A stretch of DNA of 9,682 nucleotides, from assembly GCA_024697885.1 (NCBI GenBank), contig JAILSA010000242.1, positions 1 through 9,682 of the forward strand, given 5' to 3'. The translations under genes and the position numbers were made by a program. This DNA is from Eubacterium sp. GTDB lineage: Bacteria; Bacillota; Clostridia; Lachnospirales; Lachnospiraceae. Position 1 is the first letter of the stretch. Each line of letters begins with the position of its first letter. Shown in pieces: positions 6,684 to 9,682 of this stretch. The notes below the pieces were generated by a model. It saw nothing but the letters and a program-made list of their open reading frames with translations. It had not been told where the DNA came from and did no database searches.

Positions 6684-9682
6684 TGCTTTTTTCCAGCCTG
6701 GGCTGCCAGCTCTTCTTTTAGGTTGTCATTTGCCGTGGAAAGCATAAGCTTAATACGGTTTAACTGGTTTACTTCGCTGGCACCTGGGTCATAGTCTACA
6801 GCTACGATATTGGCTTTAGGGAAGGCCTTGCGAAGCTGCTTGATGACACCCTTACCGACCACGTGGTTAGGGAGACAGCCAAATGGCTGGGTACAAACAA
6901 TGTTTGGTACATTGGAGTGGATGAGTTCGATCATCTCTCCAGTTAGGAACCAGCCCTCACCTGTTTGGTTACCCATGGATACAAATGGGGCTGCATATTG
7001 CTCAAGAGTGTAAATGCTTGGTGGAGCATCAAATCTCTTGCTGGCCTTTAGGGCCTTGACCATTGGTGCTCTGAAGCGCTCCAGAAGCCATATGGCCGTT
7101 TTTCCAATGCTCTTGGAAGAGTTTTTAAAGCCCAGGTGATCTGCCTTGAAAATGCTGTCCGCAGCGCTGTACATGAAGAAGTCCAACATATCTGGGCAGA
7201 CGGCCTCGGCACCCTCGGCCTCGAGAAGGTCCACTACATGGTTGTTGGCTGCTGGCAAGAATTTTACCAGGATTTCGCCTACAATACCTACTCTTGGTTT
7301 TTTGACGCTTTCATCTAATTCGATGTGATCAAAATCATCGATGATGGATCGAATAATCTGTTTAAATTCTGAGAACCTAGGATTCTTTACAGCCTCGATA
7401 CAGCGGGATTTCCACTTTTCGTGAAGCTTGTTGACAGAACCCTTTATTTTTTCATAAGGTCTGGTGCGATATACCAGTCTCATAAAGAGGTCTCCGTAAA
7501 TCAGGGACTGAATGGCGCCCTTTAGGAGGCGGTAGTTAATCTTAAAGCCCGGGTTGGTCTCCACACCGGCACTCATGGAAATAACAGGGATTTGCTCCAT
7601 GCCGGCCTTTTTCAGGGCCCTGCGGATAAATCCGATGTAGTTGGTAGCTCGACAACCACCACCGGTCTGGCTGATGATTACGGCAGTTCTATCTAAGTCG
7701 TATTCTCCGGAGAGAAGAGCCTTCATAAACTGACCAACCACCAGAAGAGAAGGGTAGCAGGCGTCATTATTTACATATTTTAGTCCGTAGTCCAATTCCC
7801 CAACGCCGCTTGGAAGCTGGACCAGGTTGTAGCCACAGGCCCGCAGGGCAGGCATGAGAATGTCAAAATGGATTGGTGACATCTGTGGTGCCAAAATAGT
7901 ATATTCCTTGCGCATTTCCTCGGTAAAGACCACTCTGTGGTGGGCGCTGTCATGGGCAATAGGTTTAATTCCCTTGCGCTTTCTGTCCTTGACAGCGGAG
8001 ATCAGAGAACGGATACGGATGCGGGCTGCACCTAAGTTGTTGACCTCATCGATTTTGAGAACGGTACAAATCTTGTTTGCCCCTGTCAAAATGTCATTTA
8101 CCTGGTCAGTGGTGACGGCATCGAGACCGCAGCCAAAGGAGTTGAGCTGGATCATATCCAAATCCTCTCTGGTCTTTACATAGCTGGCTGCTCCGTAGAG
8201 TCGGGAGTGGTAGGTCCACTGGTCCATGGCTATGGTTGGGCGGTCGATTTTTCCCAAATGGGAGATGCTGTCCTCAGAAAGAACTGCAATTCCGTAGGAA
8301 GTGATCAACTCTGGAATACCGTGGTTGATTTCTGGGTCTACATGGTAAGGACGACCGGCCAAAACGATACCGTGCTTTTGGTTGTCCTCCATCCACTTAA
8401 GAACCTCCTGGCCCTTGTCCTGAATGTCCTTGCGGACCTGCTCAAGCTCGGCGTAGGCCTTGTGGGCCGCCTGCTTGATTTCACTGGCAGGAATGGAATT
8501 TTCCTTTCCAATATACTTGACTAACTCGTCACAGAGAATCTTGTCAGATTCAAAGGACAGGAATGGGTCCTGGAAAATAATATTTTCGTCGTTTAATTCC
8601 TCTACATTGTTTTTGATATTTTCACCATAGGAGGTGACAATAGGGCAGTTGTAGTGGTTTCCTGCACCCTCGAACTCACAGCGCTCGTAAGGGATACATG
8701 GGTAAAAAATGTAGTTGACCTTGTGCTTTAGGAGCCAGGCGATGTGGCCGTGGGCCAGCTTGGCTGGATAGCACTCGGACTCACTAGGGATGGACTCGAT
8801 TCCCAGACTGTAAATGTTTCGGTTAGAGGCTGGGGAGAGAACCACCTGATAACCCAACTCGGTAAAGAAGGTAAACCAGTATGGGTAGTTTTCATACATA
8901 TTCAAAACTCTAGGAATTCCCACCTTGCCGCGAAAGGCCTTTTCGGCTGGAAGTGGCTTGTAGTGGCGGAAAATTCTCTTGTTTTTGTACTCGTAAAGGT
9001 TTGGAATATCCTTGTTGGTCTTTTCCTTGCCAAGACCTCTCTCGCAGCGGTTGCCGGAAATAAATTGGCGACCACCGCTAAAGCGGTTGATGGTCAAAAG
9101 ACAGCTGTTGGTACATCCCTTACAGCGGGACATGGTGGACTCAAATTTGAGATGAATAATCTCGTCTAGGGAGAGCATGGTGGTCTCCTGTCCATCATAG
9201 TGCTCTCTGGCAATGAGGGCAGCACCGAAGGCACCCATAATACCGGCAATGTCCGGGCGAACGGCATTACAGCCAGATACGCGCTCAAAACTTCTGAGAA
9301 CGGCATCGTTGTAGAAGGTTCCTCCCTGAACCACCACGTTTTTGCCCAGGTCCTTAGGGTCTGTCAGTTTAATAACCTTAAGAAGGGCATTTTTGATGAC
9401 AGAAATAGCCAGGCCGGCGGAAATATCTGCCACAGTAGCCCCTTCCTTCTGGGCCTGCTTCACCTTGGAGTTCATAAATACGGTACAGCGGGAGCCAAGA
9501 TCAATAGGATTCTCGGCAAAAAGGGCCAGTTTGGCAAAGTCCTTGACATTGTAGTTCAGGGACTTGGCAAAGGTCTCAATAAAGGAGCCGCAACCGGAGG
9601 AGCAGGCCTCATTGAGCTGGACGCTGTCTACGGATTGGTTTTTAATCTTAATACATTTCATATCCTGACCACCGATGTCTAG
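6674..9682 (-). CDS. Large acyl-CoA dehydratase activase-like iron-sulfur protein (BcrAD_BadFG plus DUF2229/HGD-D-like), N-terminus missing
   Basis: The frame is open to the window edge, giving 1002 visible residues; the ATG at 9661 is internal, since the codons before it encode the conserved LDIGGQD of the ATPase fold. Residues about 1-160 are the end of a BcrAD_BadFG activase domain with the cluster Cys equivalents in [10 protein letters not shown] (Cys27) and GSRCTVF (Cys66), then [22 protein letters not shown]...C set (Cys187, 190, 194, 213) may bind a further Fe-S centre. A DUF2229-like region begins near residue 253 ([17 protein letters not shown]), followed by a dehydratase-D-like part with conserved Cys642 (NDACYPSL), Cys677 (TGGGCRATN) and Cys930/936 ([11 protein letters not shown]), ending [15 protein letters not shown]. 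Relatives couple ATP hydrolysis to low-potential electron transfer. The substrate is unknown. Full-length relatives are about 1400 residues, so roughly 400 are probably missing at the N-terminus. The stop codon lies in a repeat. Confidence 0.88.
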   Translation of the reverse strand, partial: LDIGGQDMKCIKIKNQSVDSVQLNEACSSGCGSFIETFAKSLNYNVKDFAKLALFAENPIDLGSRCTVFMNSKVKQAQKEGATVADISAGLAISVIKNALLKVIKLTDPKDLGKNVVVQGGTFYNDAVLRSFERVSGCNAVRPDIAGIMGAFGAALIAREHYDGQETTMLSLDEIIHLKFESTMSRCKGCTNSCLLTINRFSGGRQFISGNRCERGLGKEKTNKDIPNLYEYKNKRIFRHYKPLPAEKAFRGKVGIPRVLNMYENYPYWFTFFTELGYQVVLSPASNRNIYSLGIESIPSESECYPAKLAHGHIAWLLKHKVNYIFYPCIPYERCEFEGAGNHYNCPIVTSYGENIKNNVEELNDENIIFQDPFLSFESDKILCDELVKYIGKENSIPASEIKQAAHKAYAELEQVRKDIQDKGQEVLKWMEDNQKHGIVLAGRPYHVDPEINHGIPELITSYGIAVLSEDSISHLGKIDRPTIAMDQWTYHSRLYGAASYVKTREDLDMIQLNSFGCGLDAVTTDQVNDILTGANKICTVLKIDEVNNLGAARIRIRSLISAVKDRKRKGIKPIAHDSAHHRVVFTEEMRKEYTILAPQMSPIHFDILMPALRACGYNLVQLPSGVGELDYGLKYVNNDACYPSLLVVGQFMKALLSGEYDLDRTAVIISQTGGGCRATNYIGFIRRALKKAGMEQIPVISMSAGVETNPGFKINYRLLKGAIQSLIYGDLFMRLVYRTRPYEKIKGSVNKLHEKWKSRCIEAVKNPRFSEFKQIIRSIIDDFDHIELDESVKKPRVGIVGEILVKFLPAANNHVVDLLEAEGAEAVCPDMLDFFMYSAADSIFKADHLGFKNSSKSIGKTAIWLLERFRAPMVKALKASKRFDAPPSIYTLEQYAAPFVSMGNQTGEGWFLTGEMIELIHSNVPNIVCTQPFGCLPNHVVGKGVIKQLRKAFPKANIVAVDYDPGASEVNQLNRIKLMLSTANDNLKEELAAQAGKKQKS

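Noticed and set aside
8744..9682. Plus-strand open frames opposite the activase gene
   Set aside because: They lie wholly antisense to a strongly conserved coding region and show no motif or ribosome binding site.

Overview
The window looks like chromosomal DNA from a motile, anaerobic Gram-positive bacterium of the Clostridia, most probably Lachnospiraceae-like. This rests on family resemblance: a CheV-type chemotaxis protein, strong AGGAGG ribosome binding sites with some GTG starts, a sortase-anchored surface protein, and a very large BadF/BcrA-type activase fused to a 2-hydroxyacyl-CoA-dehydratase-like region. No species can be named from the sequence alone. I see no phage, insertion sequence, CRISPR array, tRNA or rRNA.

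Layout, left to right. (1) 1-376: 3' end of a cheV-like gene (receiver domain only). (2) 377-459: a short gap holding a strong GC-rich hairpin. (3) 460-2196: a membrane protein of unknown function with an N-terminal zinc ribbon, a long Glu/Pro-rich repetitive cytoplasmic arm, a charged coiled coil, one transmembrane helix and an outside C-terminal domain. (4) 2203-2812 hisH and 2861-3622 hisF, the two subunits of imidazole glycerol phosphate synthase; hisH is split by one extra T in a run of nine T. (5) 3634-4326: ung, uracil-DNA glycosylase, 11 bases after hisF. Genes 1-5 all lie on the plus strand with short gaps and may be one transcript, though the hairpin at 400-433 may separate cheV from the rest.

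(6) 4327-4466: an AT-rich gap with a good sigma-A-type promoter carrying an extended -10. (7) 4467-6437: a secreted, wall-anchored adhesin-like protein with a choice-of-anchor-A-type head, a Thr/Pro/Ala repeat stalk and an APETG sorting signal. (8) 6460-6503: an intrinsic terminator that can serve both converging genes. (9) 6504-6673: a gap dominated by two near-identical 55-bp hairpin-forming repeats, the second of which runs into the stop codon of the last gene. (10) 6674-9682, minus strand: the C-terminal 1002 residues of a large activase/dehydratase-like iron-sulfur protein whose start lies beyond the window.

The items most worth a second look are the hisH frameshift at T9 (sequencing error, real mutation or transcriptional slippage), the tandem hairpin repeat at 6556-6683, and the zinc-ribbon acidic membrane protein, which I cannot assign to a known function. 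I did not find convincing evidence for a wholly new multi-gene system.
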